A DNA stretch of 64,000 bases. It comes from an uncultured Clostridia bacterium. Lineage in GTDB: Bacteria; Bacillota; Clostridia; Oscillospirales; Ruminococcaceae. A program made the translations under genes and the position numbers. Below, in pieces: positions 52,132 to 62,131 of the stretch; position 1 is the first letter of the stretch; each line of letters starts with the position of its first letter. The notes under the pieces were generated by a model that saw nothing but the letters and a program-made list of their open reading frames with translations, ran no database searches and was not told the origin of the DNA. The stretch is taken from positions 1 through 64,000 of the forward strand of contig CANRDI010000001.1 of assembly GCA_947629335.1 (NCBI GenBank), written 5' to 3'.

Positions 52132-53235
52132 ATGCAGAAAGAAAGTATTATAAACAAAACTGATAATAGACTTCATTGGGTAGATGTTGCCCGCGGATTG
52201 GCAATACTATGCGTCATTCTTGGACATATGGGATTAGAAAATCTGAATATTTTTATCTTTTCCTTCCATATGCCGTTGTTTTTTCTGATTGCCGGATATT
52301 TTCAGAAAAAGCAAAAGCCTTCAATTTTTATAAAGCAAAAGGCAAAGTCATTACTTATCCCATATCTATTTACGAGCGTTGCACTTATTTTGGCAACTCA
52401 GTTAAACAATATTGCAAAAATCATTTTTCATAGAGATGATGCTGAATCGACAATTTATCTGTTTGTTGAATGGGTTAAAGCTGTTTTTCTGGGAAGCGGC
52501 GCAAGAAAAGACTTCATTTTTGTAAAGTCTGATATTGCGGTAGGAGCGATTTGGTTTCTACTTGCAATGTTTTTGGCACAAGTTTTAGTAAACTTGCTGA
52601 TCAATAAAAATAAATTCGGGGGGGGTACATTATTCATAGTTCTCATTGCAATTACTGGGATCGTAAGCTCAAAATTTATTTGGCTTCCTCTTAGCATACA
52701 GGCAGGTGCTGCCGCTTCAATTTACGTTGCAGTCGGACAAGTCTACAAAATGGCAGAGCAGGGTATATTGTCTAATCTTTTTAAGAGAAAGACAGTAATA
52801 ATTTCTTACTCCTGCATGTGGATTTTGTATTTGTGCGTCTCGTACTACTTTAATAATGTATTAGGTCTTGTTGCAGCATCTTATCCGCTGGGCTTATTTG
52901 ACTACATAGGATCCACAGCAGCTGTAATAGTAGTTTTGTTTGTTTCATATCAGATTTTTGATAAAATTCCATTAGTAAATACATTTTTGGCGTGGTTTGG
53001 GAAAAACAGCCTAATTGTACTATGTTTTCATTTAATTGAATTGACAGCTTTGCCATTTCAGAGTGTAATAGACTTTGGGCTGTCGATAGTAGGGATAGAT
53101 GTTTTCGGTTTGTCAGTTATTCTTACTTTTATTGCAAAAGTACTGTGGTGCAGTTTGGCAATATGGATCGTGAATAAAAGCAGAGTACTCAGGTGGGTTT
53201 TTAATAAAAATGAGGTGTATAAGCACGTTAAATAG
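52132..53235 (+). CDS. Acyltransferase family 3 membrane protein (second)
   Basis: A 367-residue protein with about ten membrane segments. RLHWVDVARGLAILCVILGHMG and FSFHMPLFFLIAGYF are the family-3 acyltransferase signature with the catalytic His. It may O-acetylate the glycan. A G8 tract (52618-52625) lies mid-gene (ttc ggg ggg ggt). The start is immediately after the preceding stop with AAGAGGG upstream. Confidence 0.9.
   Translation: MQKESIINKTDNRLHWVDVARGLAILCVILGHMGLENLNIFIFSFHMPLFFLIAGYFQKKQKPSIFIKQKAKSLLIPYLFTSVALILATQLNNIAKIIFHRDDAESTIYLFVEWVKAVFLGSGARKDFIFVKSDIAVGAIWFLLAMFLAQVLVNLLINKNKFGGGTLFIVLIAITGIVSSKFIWLPLSIQAGAAASIYVAVGQVYKMAEQGILSNLFKRKTVIISYSCMWILYLCVSYYFNNVLGLVAASYPLGLFDYIGSTAAVIVVLFVSYQIFDKIPLVNTFLAWFGKNSLIVLCFHLIELTALPFQSVIDFGLSIVGIDVFGLSVILTFIAKVLWCSLAIWIVNKSRVLRWVFNKNEVYKHVK
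52618..52625 (+). repeat. G8 tract in acyltransferase 3 (second copy)
   Basis: Eight consecutive G inside codons 163-165. The frame is intact at this length. Confidence 0.9.
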
Positions 53236-53314
53236 TTATATGTTGCATGATGGTATGGTTATAAAATAATCAATTAACTTAAATACAAACAGATAGAAGG
53301 AAAGAAAGGAAATT

Positions 53315-53395
53315 ATGAGTACCGTTGCTTTTATTTGTCCGTTATATGACATGAAAAATCATTTAGATCTTGCCATAATTTTTTTACATAAATAA
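53315..53395 (+). pseudogene. Short glycosyltransferase-like remnant, 26 codons
   Basis: AAGGAAAGAAAGGAAATT precedes ATG, and the peptide STVAFICPLYDMKNHLDLA resembles the first strand of a GT2 glycosyltransferase (VSVICPLYNxxxYL). It then stops at TAA. Either a real start of a lost gene or a chance match. Confidence 0.35.
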
Positions 53396-53478
53396 TGAAA
53401 ATAATAAAAGCAGTAAAATATAAAAGACATCCAATCTTTTCTTACATAATTTTTGACATGACCTTTTTGAGGTGAAAT

Positions 53479-54945
53479 ATGTATCAACCAAGCTTGAAAA
53501 TGAATTATATTTATAGAATACTATATGAGGTAGTAACAATAATTACCCCGTTGATTACCATGCCATATGTTTCGCGTATTCTGGGGTCAGATGGGATAGG
53601 TGTGTATAGCTATACCAATTCAATAATATCATATTTTATTATTTTTTCAGCACTTGGAACCGTGTCATATGGAACGAGGGAAATTGCAAGAAATCGTGAT
53701 GATAAAAATAAGGTAAGTTTACTATTCTGGGAGATTGAGATATTAACTGTCTTTACAACATCAGTGTGCATATTACTTTGGTGCATATTGATTGTTTTAA
53801 GCAACGATAATAGATTATATTATCTTGCATTAACACCTTTATTGTTAGCAACGCTCTTTGATATCTCATGGCTGTTTATGGGACTGGAAGATATAAAAAA
53901 GATCACATTCAGAAATATTATCTGCAAGATAATCGGAGTTGTATTGCTGTTTATTTTTATAAATGATAAACAGGATCTTGTTTTATACATAGTAATTAAT
54001 AGCAGTATCCAGCTGCTCGGCAATTTATCGATGTGGGTTTATCTGCCGGGGATTCTAAAAAAAATTGATTTTCGGAATATAAATGTTATAAGACATCTGC
54101 GTCCCATAATCGTTTACTTCATTCCAACGATTGCTACATCTGTCTATCAAATTCTTGACAAGACATTAATTGGGTTAATTACTACGGACTACAATCAAAA
54201 CGGGTACTATGAGCAGGCGGAAAAAATCATTTCCGTATGTAAAATAATTTCATTTTCGGCCTTAAATTCTATCATGACAGCGAGGATGTCATATTTATTT
54301 CAGAAGGAGCTTTATGGAGAGATCAAGAGAAGAATAGAGCTATCACTAAACTGCATTCTTTTGTTAGGGTGCGGCTGTATGTTTGGGTTATTTGCTGTCG
54401 CAGGTGATTTTGTCCCCATGTTTTTTGGCGATGGGTTTGAGCCTGTTGTAGGTGTTCTTTATATTATGTCGCCGCTTATTATCATTATCGGAATAAGCAA
54501 TTGTGTGGGAACACATTATCACGGACCGATCGGTAAAATGAAGCAGGCCTCTTGTTATTTAGTCATTGGCGCGGTCGTGAACCTTATTTTAAATTCAGTT
54601 CTTATCAAAGCATACGGTATGTTTGGGGCGGCTGCGGCATCGGTTGCTGCTGAATTTATCGTACTTGTATTATTTATCAACAGCTCAGATGGATATTTTA
54701 CGTGGAGATCTATTTTCCTTATTATATGGAAAAAATGTATAGCGGGAGTAATCATGCTTGCGGCAGTTCGCTTGCTTGCTGCTTCCGTTGAAATATCAGC
54801 CGCTCTTTTGATTGTCTTAGAAGTTGTTGTGGGTTGTTGTGTTTATGGGATAACATTGATTTTGCTTAAGGATAAATCGATAAATGGCTTGCTGAAAATA
54901 ATTGCGAAATATATCGGTCATAAAAAAAAGAGGGATGTTGAATAG
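53479..54945 (+). CDS. wzx: Polysaccharide flippase (Wzx, oligosaccharide flippase family)
   Basis: A 488-residue membrane protein of the MATE/MVF-like flippase type with about 12-14 hydrophobic segments. VTIITPLITMPYVSRILGSDGIGVYSYTNSI is the family N-terminus. It moves the lipid-linked repeat unit to the outer face. It begins with ATG 53479 after TTTGAGGTG. It is AT-rich like its neighbours. Confidence 0.92.
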   Translation: MYQPSLKMNYIYRILYEVVTIITPLITMPYVSRILGSDGIGVYSYTNSIISYFIIFSALGTVSYGTREIARNRDDKNKVSLLFWEIEILTVFTTSVCILLWCILIVLSNDNRLYYLALTPLLLATLFDISWLFMGLEDIKKITFRNIICKIIGVVLLFIFINDKQDLVLYIVINSSIQLLGNLSMWVYLPGILKKIDFRNINVIRHLRPIIVYFIPTIATSVYQILDKTLIGLITTDYNQNGYYEQAEKIISVCKIISFSALNSIMTARMSYLFQKELYGEIKRRIELSLNCILLLGCGCMFGLFAVAGDFVPMFFGDGFEPVVGVLYIMSPLIIIIGISNCVGTHYHGPIGKMKQASCYLVIGAVVNLILNSVLIKAYGMFGAAAASVAAEFIVLVLFINSSDGYFTWRSIFLIIWKKCIAGVIMLAAVRLLAASVEISAALLIVLEVVVGCCVYGITLILLKDKSINGLLKIIAKYIGHKKKRDVE

Positions 54946-55016
54946 TATACATAAACATAATATGACTAATATGGCATGAGAATCATTTAACTTCAATTCT
55001 GAGGAGAGAATAAAAA

Positions 55017-56057
55017 ATGGATATGCATACTAATCGAGATAATGTCAACTGGTATGATAAGATTGAATCGGTTAAATTATTTTCGGGCTCTGAATCAGAA
55101 CAACACGTAAGAGTGTCATATGTTATACCTACGTGCAATCGTACAGATACATTAGAAGAAACAATAAATAGTATATTGCATCAAAAGAGAACTTATACAT
55201 TCAATATTATTGTCGTTGATAATTCTGGTGACATTACTGAAAATAATCTCACATATCGTCTTATAAAAAAAATAAATAATTCACATATTGTTCTGTATGT
55301 TAATCGTCAAAATATAGGTGTTTGCGGAAACTTAAACAGATGCATGCAATTAAGCAATGGTAGGTATGCGGCTATGATCCATGATGATGACTTGATTGCA
55401 GATGATTACAGTATATATATTAATAATATTTTAAATAGAATTGAGAAGAAAAATATACGGTTTGGTGCTTTGAGGGTTAGTCGTGCTGATTTTAAATCCT
55501 CAGATCATTTACCAGTTTTGAAAAAACGTAATGGGAAATTCCACAGATATTATCTGATAAACAGTTTAATAGTAGATGGAATCGGACCTACACACTGCCC
55601 AACGTGCGGAATGATTTTTTCTAAATATGCTTTCATGTCTGCAGGAGGTTTTGACGAAGAATATTATCCTGTAAGCGATCATGTTTTAGGATATAAAATG
55701 TTAAAAAGCGGATTCGCAATATTTGTGACTGATGATATTTTTGGCTATTACCGTATCGGAATAAATGCTTCAAATGAGAAAGAAATGCAGCGTCTGTTTT
55801 GTAAAGGTGATTTTGAATTCAGAGAAGAGATGTATCAAGATAGCCTTTTAAGTAAAATATGGGGACACTTTTTTAGAGATTGCCAATATACAGTTTCTGT
55901 AAAAGGAAGGTGTACTCAATGTACCCGTTTTGGTTTGAATGGCACCATTGATGATTTTGATTTTAGGGATGGATATAATGATCATTCTTTTAGGTTCTTG
56001 GTTTATAAGGTGATCCGCAAAATTGTTAGTATAATTACGACATATATACCGTGTTAA
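55017..56057 (+). CDS. Glycosyltransferase family 2
   Basis: A 346-residue GT-A enzyme: VSYVIPTCNRTDTLEETINSIL, IIVVDNSGDIT, CGNLNRCMQLSNGRYAAMIHDDDLIADDY (the DDD metal site). FDEEYYPVSDHVLGYKMLKSGF continues the family pattern. AGGAGAG precedes the start. It is one of the most AT-rich genes of the locus. Confidence 0.88.
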   Translation: MDMHTNRDNVNWYDKIESVKLFSGSESEQHVRVSYVIPTCNRTDTLEETINSILHQKRTYTFNIIVVDNSGDITENNLTYRLIKKINNSHIVLYVNRQNIGVCGNLNRCMQLSNGRYAAMIHDDDLIADDYSIYINNILNRIEKKNIRFGALRVSRADFKSSDHLPVLKKRNGKFHRYYLINSLIVDGIGPTHCPTCGMIFSKYAFMSAGGFDEEYYPVSDHVLGYKMLKSGFAIFVTDDIFGYYRIGINASNEKEMQRLFCKGDFEFREEMYQDSLLSKIWGHFFRDCQYTVSVKGRCTQCTRFGLNGTIDDFDFRDGYNDHSFRFLVYKVIRKIVSIITTYIPC

Positions 56058-56096
56058 CTTAGTTTATATGAATAAGAAATAGGAGAAGAAAACATA

Positions 56097-56876
56097 ATGA
56101 AGGTCGTAATCTTGGCAGGCGGATTCGGAACGCGTATCTCCGAAGAATCCGCTTTTAAACCCAAACCGATGATTGAGATTGGCGAAATGCCGATACTGTG
56201 GCACATAATGAAAGGTTACTCCGCGCACGGCATCAACGAATTCATCATATGCGCCGGGTATAAGCAGCACGTTATCAAGGAGTGGTTCGCGGACTACTTC
56301 CTCCACACTTCAGACATAACTTTCGATTTCACTCGCGGTAACGAGATAATAGTTCACGACAAGCACGCCGAGCAGTGGAAGGTAACGGTTGTGGATACCG
56401 GATTGAAAACAATGACCGGAGGACGAATAAAGCGCGTACAAAAGTATATTGGAAATGAGCCATTTTGCCTTACATACGGCGACGCAGTGTGCGATGTCAA
56501 CATAAATAAGCTTATTGAATTTCACAAAAGCCATGGTAAAATCGCAACGTTGACTTCTGTCAGCCTTGTACAGCAAAAAGGAGTTCTGGACATTGGCTCG
56601 GACAATGCGGTAAAATCGTTTCGTGAGAAAAATCTTTCAGACGGAGCGCTTATAAACGCGGGATACATGGTGTTAAACCCGGAAATATTTAATTATATAG
56701 AGGGAGATAATACGGTGTTTGAGCGCGAACCGCTTGAAAAGCTTGTAGCACAAGGCGAGCTTATGTCATACAATCATCGAGGCTTCTGGCAGTGCATGGA
56801 CACCAAGCGTGAAAAGGACAAGCTTGAGGAACTCTGGGCTACCGGTCGCGCGCCGTGGAAGACTTGGGAGGACTAA
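56097..56876 (+). CDS. rfbF: Glucose-1-phosphate cytidylyltransferase
   Basis: RfbF makes CDP-glucose from CTP and glucose-1-phosphate. The 259-residue protein begins MKVVILAGGFGTRISEESAFKPKPMIEIGEMPILWHIMKGY, the nucleotidyltransferase signature with the cytidylyl-specific spacing. FCLTYGDAVCDVNI and FWQCMDTKREKDKLEELW are also conserved. AGGAG lies before ATG. It is followed without a gap by rfbG, and the base composition from here to rfbH is more GC-rich than the preceding glycosyltransferases. Confidence 0.95.
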   Translation: MKVVILAGGFGTRISEESAFKPKPMIEIGEMPILWHIMKGYSAHGINEFIICAGYKQHVIKEWFADYFLHTSDITFDFTRGNEIIVHDKHAEQWKVTVVDTGLKTMTGGRIKRVQKYIGNEPFCLTYGDAVCDVNINKLIEFHKSHGKIATLTSVSLVQQKGVLDIGSDNAVKSFREKNLSDGALINAGYMVLNPEIFNYIEGDNTVFEREPLEKLVAQGELMSYNHRGFWQCMDTKREKDKLEELWATGRAPWKTWED

Positions 56877-57929
56877 ATGGATCTATCATTTTATCGCGGC
56901 AAGCGCGTCCTTGTGACCGGTCATACAGGCTTTAAAGGTACATGGCTTTGCAAAATGCTTGTAAACGCGGGAGCTGTTGTAACGGGCTACAGCTTAGAGC
57001 CGCCAACGACGCCGAATTTGTTCAGCATATCGGGGCTTGAATTTCAGATGAAAAGCATAATTGCTGACATTCGAGATTTTGATAGGCTGAAATCTGTTTT
57101 CGCGGAAACACAGCCAGAAATTGTTCTGCACCTCGCCGCGCAGCCTATTGTTCGTGAAGGCTATCGCAATCCTCGCTATACATACGAAACAAACGTTATG
57201 GGAACGGTAAACGTTATGGAATGTGTGCGTCAAACTCCCTGCGTGAAAAGCGTTCTCAATGTCACGACCGACAAGGTATATAAAAACAACGAGTGGTGTT
57301 GGGGTTACCGCGAAGATGAACCCTTGGACGGTTTTGACCCGTATTCAAATTCAAAATCCTGTTCGGAGCTTGTGACGCATAGTTATATAAACAGCTTTTT
57401 CACGGACACGGACATTGCCGTATCAACTGCGAGAGCAGGAAACGTTATAGGCGGCGGAGATTTTGCAAGCGACCGAATCATCCCCGACTGCGTTCGAGCA
57501 ATGAAAGTCGGAGAGAAAATAGGCGTTCGCAATCCGTACTCTACACGCCCATATCAGCACGTTTTAGAGCCGTTGGCGGTTTATCTTACTATCGCTGAAA
57601 AGCAGTTTGAGGACAAGTGTTATGCGGGTTTTTACAATGTCGGACCCGACGACTGCGATTGCGTTACGACGGGAAATTTGGTAGACCTCTTCTGCAAGCA
57701 TTGGGGCAACGGCGTAGAGTGGGTCAATCAGGCAGAGAAAAATGCACCGCACGAAGCGAATTTTCTGAAGCTCGACTGCTCGAAAATAAAGAGCGTTTTC
57801 GGTTGGAAACCAAGGTGGCATATTGACGAATGTATGAAATTTACAACTCGGTTCTATAAAGCATGGCTCACCGGCGAAGATATTTCAGCGGAGATGGATA
57901 GAGAGATAATGGAGTTTTTGGAGGGATAA
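56877..57929 (+). CDS. rfbG: CDP-glucose 4,6-dehydratase
   Basis: RfbG turns CDP-glucose into CDP-4-dehydro-6-deoxyglucose. It is an extended SDR of 350 residues: VLVTGHTGFKGTWLCKML (NAD site), HLAAQPIVREGYRNP, TTDKVYKNNEWCWGYREDEPLDG and the catalytic YxxxK in DPYSNSKSCSEL. The ATG directly follows the rfbF stop, and rfbH begins 1 base after its own stop. Confidence 0.95.
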   Translation: MDLSFYRGKRVLVTGHTGFKGTWLCKMLVNAGAVVTGYSLEPPTTPNLFSISGLEFQMKSIIADIRDFDRLKSVFAETQPEIVLHLAAQPIVREGYRNPRYTYETNVMGTVNVMECVRQTPCVKSVLNVTTDKVYKNNEWCWGYREDEPLDGFDPYSNSKSCSELVTHSYINSFFTDTDIAVSTARAGNVIGGGDFASDRIIPDCVRAMKVGEKIGVRNPYSTRPYQHVLEPLAVYLTIAEKQFEDKCYAGFYNVGPDDCDCVTTGNLVDLFCKHWGNGVEWVNQAEKNAPHEANFLKLDCSKIKSVFGWKPRWHIDECMKFTTRFYKAWLTGEDISAEMDREIMEFLEG

Positions 57930-57930
57930 G

Positions 57931-59283
57931 ATGTCGAATTGGAAAAGCGAAGCAGAGGCAAGAGAGCAGATAAAAGCTCTTGTCGCTGATTATTATCATA
58001 ACTTCAAGGAGAAAAAGGAGCCGTTTAAGCCGGGCGACAGGATAAGTTATGCTTCCCGTGTGTTTGATGAAAAGGAAATGCAGAGCCTGACAGATGCGAT
58101 GCTTGATTTCTGGCTCACGACAGGCAGATTTTCCGAAGAATTTGAAAAGAAATTCGCCGAGTGGATAGGAGTAAAATACGCGCATTTGGTCAACAGCGGT
58201 TCATCTGCAAACCTTATTGCTTTTTCGGTATTGACTGCTCCCGAACTTGGAGACAGACAAGTTAAACGCGGCGATGAAATTATTACAGTAGCCTGTGGAT
58301 TCCCAACAACTGTCACTCCCATTTTGCAATACGGCGCAGTTCCCGTGTTTGTAGATGTAACAGTACCGCAGTACAACATCGACGTGACAAAGCTCGAAGA
58401 AGCGCTGTCGCCTAAAACAAAGGCAGTGATGATCGCTCACACTTTAGGTAATCCGTTTGATCTTAAAGCAGTTAAAGCTTTTTGTGATACGCATAACCTC
58501 TGGCTTGTTGAGGATAATTGCGACGCACTCGGTACGCAGTACACTATAGATGGTGTGACTAAATTTACCGGCACATGGGGCGACATAGGTATGAGCAGCT
58601 TCTATCCTCCTCATCACATGACAATGGGTGAGGGCGGCTGCGTATATACAAATAATCCGCTGCTGCACAGGCTTATCCTTTCATACCGTGACTGGGGACG
58701 CGACTGTATTTGTCCGTCGGGACAAGACAATTTCTGCGGACACCGTTTTGACGGACAGTTTGGCGAATTGCCGAAAGGCTATGACCATAAATATGTCTAC
58801 AGTCACTTCGGATATAACCTCAAAGTCACAGATATGCAGGCGGCAATTGGTGTTGAACAGCTCAAAAAGTTTCCGAAGTTTATAGAACGCCGTCGTCACA
58901 ACTGGGAAAGATTGAGAGCCGCGCTTGAACCTGTTTCCGACAAGCTCATTCTTCCCGAACCTGCTGAAAACAGTCGCCCGTCATGGTTCGGATTTTTGAT
59001 TTCAATCAAAACGGAAAGCGGGCTTGACAGAAATAAGGTCATAAGATACATAGAAGAACATAACGTTCAGACGCGCCTTTTATTCAGCGGCAATCTTATC
59101 AAGCACCCGTGCTTTGACCAGATCCGCGGCACTGACGCTTATCGCGTTGTCGGCGACCTTGATAAAACTGACTTTATTATGAACAACTCGTTCTGGATAG
59201 GAGTTTATCCGGGTATGTCAGACGTAATGATAGATTATATGGCGGAAATTATTGCTGACAGTTTATTGGCTTCATTAAATTAA
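57931..59283 (+). CDS. rfbH: CDP-4-dehydro-6-deoxyglucose 3-dehydrase (E1, RfbH)
   Basis: RfbH is the PMP- and [2Fe-2S]-dependent dehydrase that removes the C3 hydroxyl, giving the precursor of CDP-3,6-dideoxyhexoses. The 450-residue protein has SFYPPHHMTMGEGG, where His replaces the PLP lysine of ordinary aminotransferases, and CICPSGQDNFCG for the iron-sulfur cluster. Both are diagnostic. The E3 reductase partner gene is not seen in the window. The stop overlaps the next gene region. Confidence 0.95.
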   Translation: MSNWKSEAEAREQIKALVADYYHNFKEKKEPFKPGDRISYASRVFDEKEMQSLTDAMLDFWLTTGRFSEEFEKKFAEWIGVKYAHLVNSGSSANLIAFSVLTAPELGDRQVKRGDEIITVACGFPTTVTPILQYGAVPVFVDVTVPQYNIDVTKLEEALSPKTKAVMIAHTLGNPFDLKAVKAFCDTHNLWLVEDNCDALGTQYTIDGVTKFTGTWGDIGMSSFYPPHHMTMGEGGCVYTNNPLLHRLILSYRDWGRDCICPSGQDNFCGHRFDGQFGELPKGYDHKYVYSHFGYNLKVTDMQAAIGVEQLKKFPKFIERRRHNWERLRAALEPVSDKLILPEPAENSRPSWFGFLISIKTESGLDRNKVIRYIEEHNVQTRLLFSGNLIKHPCFDQIRGTDAYRVVGDLDKTDFIMNNSFWIGVYPGMSDVMIDYMAEIIADSLLASLN

Positions 59284-59336
59284 TGACCTACTTCTCGAAA
59301 ATATATCACATTATATACGTTGTAAAGGTGAATATG

Positions 59337-61010
59337 ATGAAGGCTACAGACTATATTATCGAATTCTTAATTGAAAAAGGTGTGACAGATATATTTGGGT
59401 ATCCGGGCGGTGTAATATGTCATTTGATCGATTCAGCTGCAAAATATAGCGATAAAATTCATACCCATATTAACTATCATGAGCAAGCGTCTTCATTTGC
59501 CGCTTGCGGTTATGCTCAGGAATCCACAAATATAGGGGTAGCTTTTTCCACATCTGGTCCGGGTGCAACGAATCTTGTGACCGGGATTGCCAATGCATAT
59601 TTTGATTCCATTCCGACGATCTTTTTTACAGGGCAAGTAGACACATATGGTCTAAAAGGCGATTTGCCAATAAGACAAAGAGGATTTCAGGAAACGGATA
59701 TTGTAAGCATGGTGAAATGCGTTACAAAATATGCAGTTCGTGTTGATGATCCAAAGGAAATAAGGCTTGAACTGGAAAAGGCATTTTATATTGCGAAAGA
59801 GGGAAATCCCGGTCCGGTACTTATTGATTTACCGGCTGACGTTCAAAGAGCAGAAATTGAAATCAACAGTATAAAAAAGTTCAGTCATATGACAGACAAA
59901 CGTAATATAAAAGTGAAAGATTTCTCACAAAAGATACGTGAAGTATGCAAGCTTTTGCAGAAATCCAAAAGGCCGTGCTTGATCATTGGAAATGGAGTAA
60001 AGCAGGCCGGTGAAATACGATTGTTGCGTAATTTTATTGACCAGGTTGGGATTCCGACAGTATTCTCTATGCCTGCTTTTGATACGATACCTTATGATAG
60101 TCCGTACAATTTTGGCTTTATCGGAGCAAACGGACCAAGATACGGAAACTTCATTTTAGGTAAATCGGATCTGATCATTTCTATCGGTTCAAGGCTCGAC
60201 TTGAAACAAGTCGGTAATGATAGAGGCGCTTTTGCACCGAATGCAAGGCTCGTTAGGGTTGACATTGATGCTGGGGCTTTTTCAAACCCTATTCATGATG
60301 ATGATATACACATCAGGGTAGATTTACGGGATTTTTTAATGACGCTTTCCGATTTGACTGCAGGAAAGTACAAGTGCACTGACAAGTGGCTCAAAATCTG
60401 CAAAAAAATAAAGGAACTTTTATTAGGGTATGACGATGAAGAATATACTGTGCTGCTTAGAAAATTCGGGCAAAGTCTTCCCGATAATTGTTCCATTGTC
60501 ACTGATGTTGGACAAAGTCAGGTATGGTTGGCACAGCAACTTTGTATAAAAGAAGGGCAAACTGTACATATGTCTGCGGGACTTGGAGCTATGGGATTTT
60601 CCTTGCCCGCAGCCATAGGCGTGTACTATGCAAAGAGACGTCCAGTATACTGCTTTAACGGTGATGGCGGAATACAAATGAACCTTCAGGAGCTGCAGTT
60701 CTTGGCAAGGGAGAACATTCCTGTCCATGTAGTTATCATAAATAATCACGCGCTGGGAATGATCCGCGGATTTCAAGAGGTAAACTTCAATAAAAATTAT
60801 TCACAAACTATAGAAGGAAAGGGCTACTCTGTACCGTATTTTTCTAAGATTGCGGATGCTTTCGGACTTCCTTATAAAAGGGTCATATGCAGTGAGGACA
60901 TAGAAGCTTCTTTAGGAGAAACGGAAGCGCCGTCCGTTATTGAGATCAATATACCTTTTGAAACCGTTTTAAACCCCAACTTCGGAAGAACGGGGAAAAT
61001 TGAGGATTAA
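59337..61010 (+). CDS. Acetolactate synthase-like TPP-dependent enzyme
   Basis: A three-domain TPP enzyme of 557 residues. The catalytic Glu is in INYHEQASSFAACGYAQES, SGPGATNLVTGI follows, and the cofactor motif is GDGGIQMNLQELQFLARENIPVHVVIINNHALGM. The locus context, next to rfbFGH, recalls YerE of Yersinia, which adds an acetyl branch to a CDP-4-keto-3,6-dideoxy sugar from pyruvate; that assignment is inference. I prefer ATG 59337 (AAGGTG 6 bases before) to the track start that overlaps rfbH. Confidence 0.85.
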   Translation: MKATDYIIEFLIEKGVTDIFGYPGGVICHLIDSAAKYSDKIHTHINYHEQASSFAACGYAQESTNIGVAFSTSGPGATNLVTGIANAYFDSIPTIFFTGQVDTYGLKGDLPIRQRGFQETDIVSMVKCVTKYAVRVDDPKEIRLELEKAFYIAKEGNPGPVLIDLPADVQRAEIEINSIKKFSHMTDKRNIKVKDFSQKIREVCKLLQKSKRPCLIIGNGVKQAGEIRLLRNFIDQVGIPTVFSMPAFDTIPYDSPYNFGFIGANGPRYGNFILGKSDLIISIGSRLDLKQVGNDRGAFAPNARLVRVDIDAGAFSNPIHDDDIHIRVDLRDFLMTLSDLTAGKYKCTDKWLKICKKIKELLLGYDDEEYTVLLRKFGQSLPDNCSIVTDVGQSQVWLAQQLCIKEGQTVHMSAGLGAMGFSLPAAIGVYYAKRRPVYCFNGDGGIQMNLQELQFLARENIPVHVVIINNHALGMIRGFQEVNFNKNYSQTIEGKGYSVPYFSKIADAFGLPYKRVICSEDIEASLGETEAPSVIEINIPFETVLNPNFGRTGKIED

Positions 61011-61069
61011 CGACCTTACATTGATAGATCCTTGTATAATAAACTGATGGATTTGTAGGAGGCTCAAGT

Positions 61070-62131
61070 ATGATCAAGCTGTTGGAATGTACTTTAAGAG
61101 ACGGCGGGTACATAAATGACTGGAACTTCGGTTCCGAAGCGATTGCGGAAACTGTCAAAAGTCTTGAAACTGTGGGTGTTGACATTCTGGAGCTTGGGTT
61201 TTTGAAAAATGAGCCTTACGATAAAAACAGAACTGTTTTCAATAATATGAAGCAACTCGAAGCGCTCATACCCAATAAGAAGATAGGAATTGATTATGCT
61301 GCAATGATAGAAGTTGTTAATCCGATTCCTTTGGATATGTTGAGCAATAGGAACGAGAAGAGCGTGGATATCATACGAGTTATTGTTTGGAAAACCAAGC
61401 ATGACGGCTCCGGAAAAGTTGTTGATGCTTTAGAAGAGGGATATAACTATTGCAAAGGTATTGTTAATAAAGGGTATAAGCTTTGCGTGCAGCCTGCAAG
61501 GGTTGATCAGTATAGTGATACAGAATTTGTATCTATGATTAAGAAATTTCAAGAGTTAGATCCCATGGCTATATATATTGTTGACAGTTGGGGAACGCAA
61601 AATACAGAGCAAATAATGCACTATGTTCAACTTGCCAATGATAATATGAAGGCAGATATCGCAATCGGTTACCATGGGCATAACAACCTTATGCAGGCGT
61701 TTGGAACGGCGACCGGTTTTATTCGGTCAAAAATAAACAGAGATAAAATTGTTGATGCGAGCATATATGGCATCGGTCGAGGCGCAGGAAACCTGAACGT
61801 AGAGCTGATTACTAAATATTTAAATGATACTTACGGTTGCACCTATGAGCTGTCTCCCTTAATAGAATTATACGAAAAGTATATCAGGGATATATATTCG
61901 AGACATCCGTGGGGATTTTCCTTACCGTATTATTTGACAGCCCATTACAATTGCAATCCGAATTACGGAGAGTATTACGGAATAACAAAAAAGATGGCAG
62001 CCGATGAGATTGAAGGAATACTTAAACTCATCGACAAGGATGACCGCGTACTTTTTACCAAAGCAAAGGCAGAGCACTATCAAAAAAAATATGAGGAGAA
62101 TGAAAAATGCAGGATATCTCAAGAAAATTAA
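61070..62131 (+). CDS. HMGL-like (DRE-TIM) aldolase
   Basis: A TIM-barrel metal-dependent lyase of 353 residues. LLECTLRDGGYINDWNFG holds the metal-binding Asp of the DRE-TIM signature, and IGYHGHNNLMQAFGTA supplies the His ligands. This resembles 4-hydroxy-2-oxovalerate aldolases, which join or split pyruvate and an aldehyde. In this locus it may make or use the acyl branch of a sugar (inference). It overlaps the following transketolase gene by 25 bases, so they form a unit. GTAGGAGG precedes ATG. Confidence 0.85.
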   Translation: MIKLLECTLRDGGYINDWNFGSEAIAETVKSLETVGVDILELGFLKNEPYDKNRTVFNNMKQLEALIPNKKIGIDYAAMIEVVNPIPLDMLSNRNEKSVDIIRVIVWKTKHDGSGKVVDALEEGYNYCKGIVNKGYKLCVQPARVDQYSDTEFVSMIKKFQELDPMAIYIVDSWGTQNTEQIMHYVQLANDNMKADIAIGYHGHNNLMQAFGTATGFIRSKINRDKIVDASIYGIGRGAGNLNVELITKYLNDTYGCTYELSPLIELYEKYIRDIYSRHPWGFSLPYYLTAHYNCNPNYGEYYGITKKMAADEIEGILKLIDKDDRVLFTKAKAEHYQKKYEENEKCRISQEN

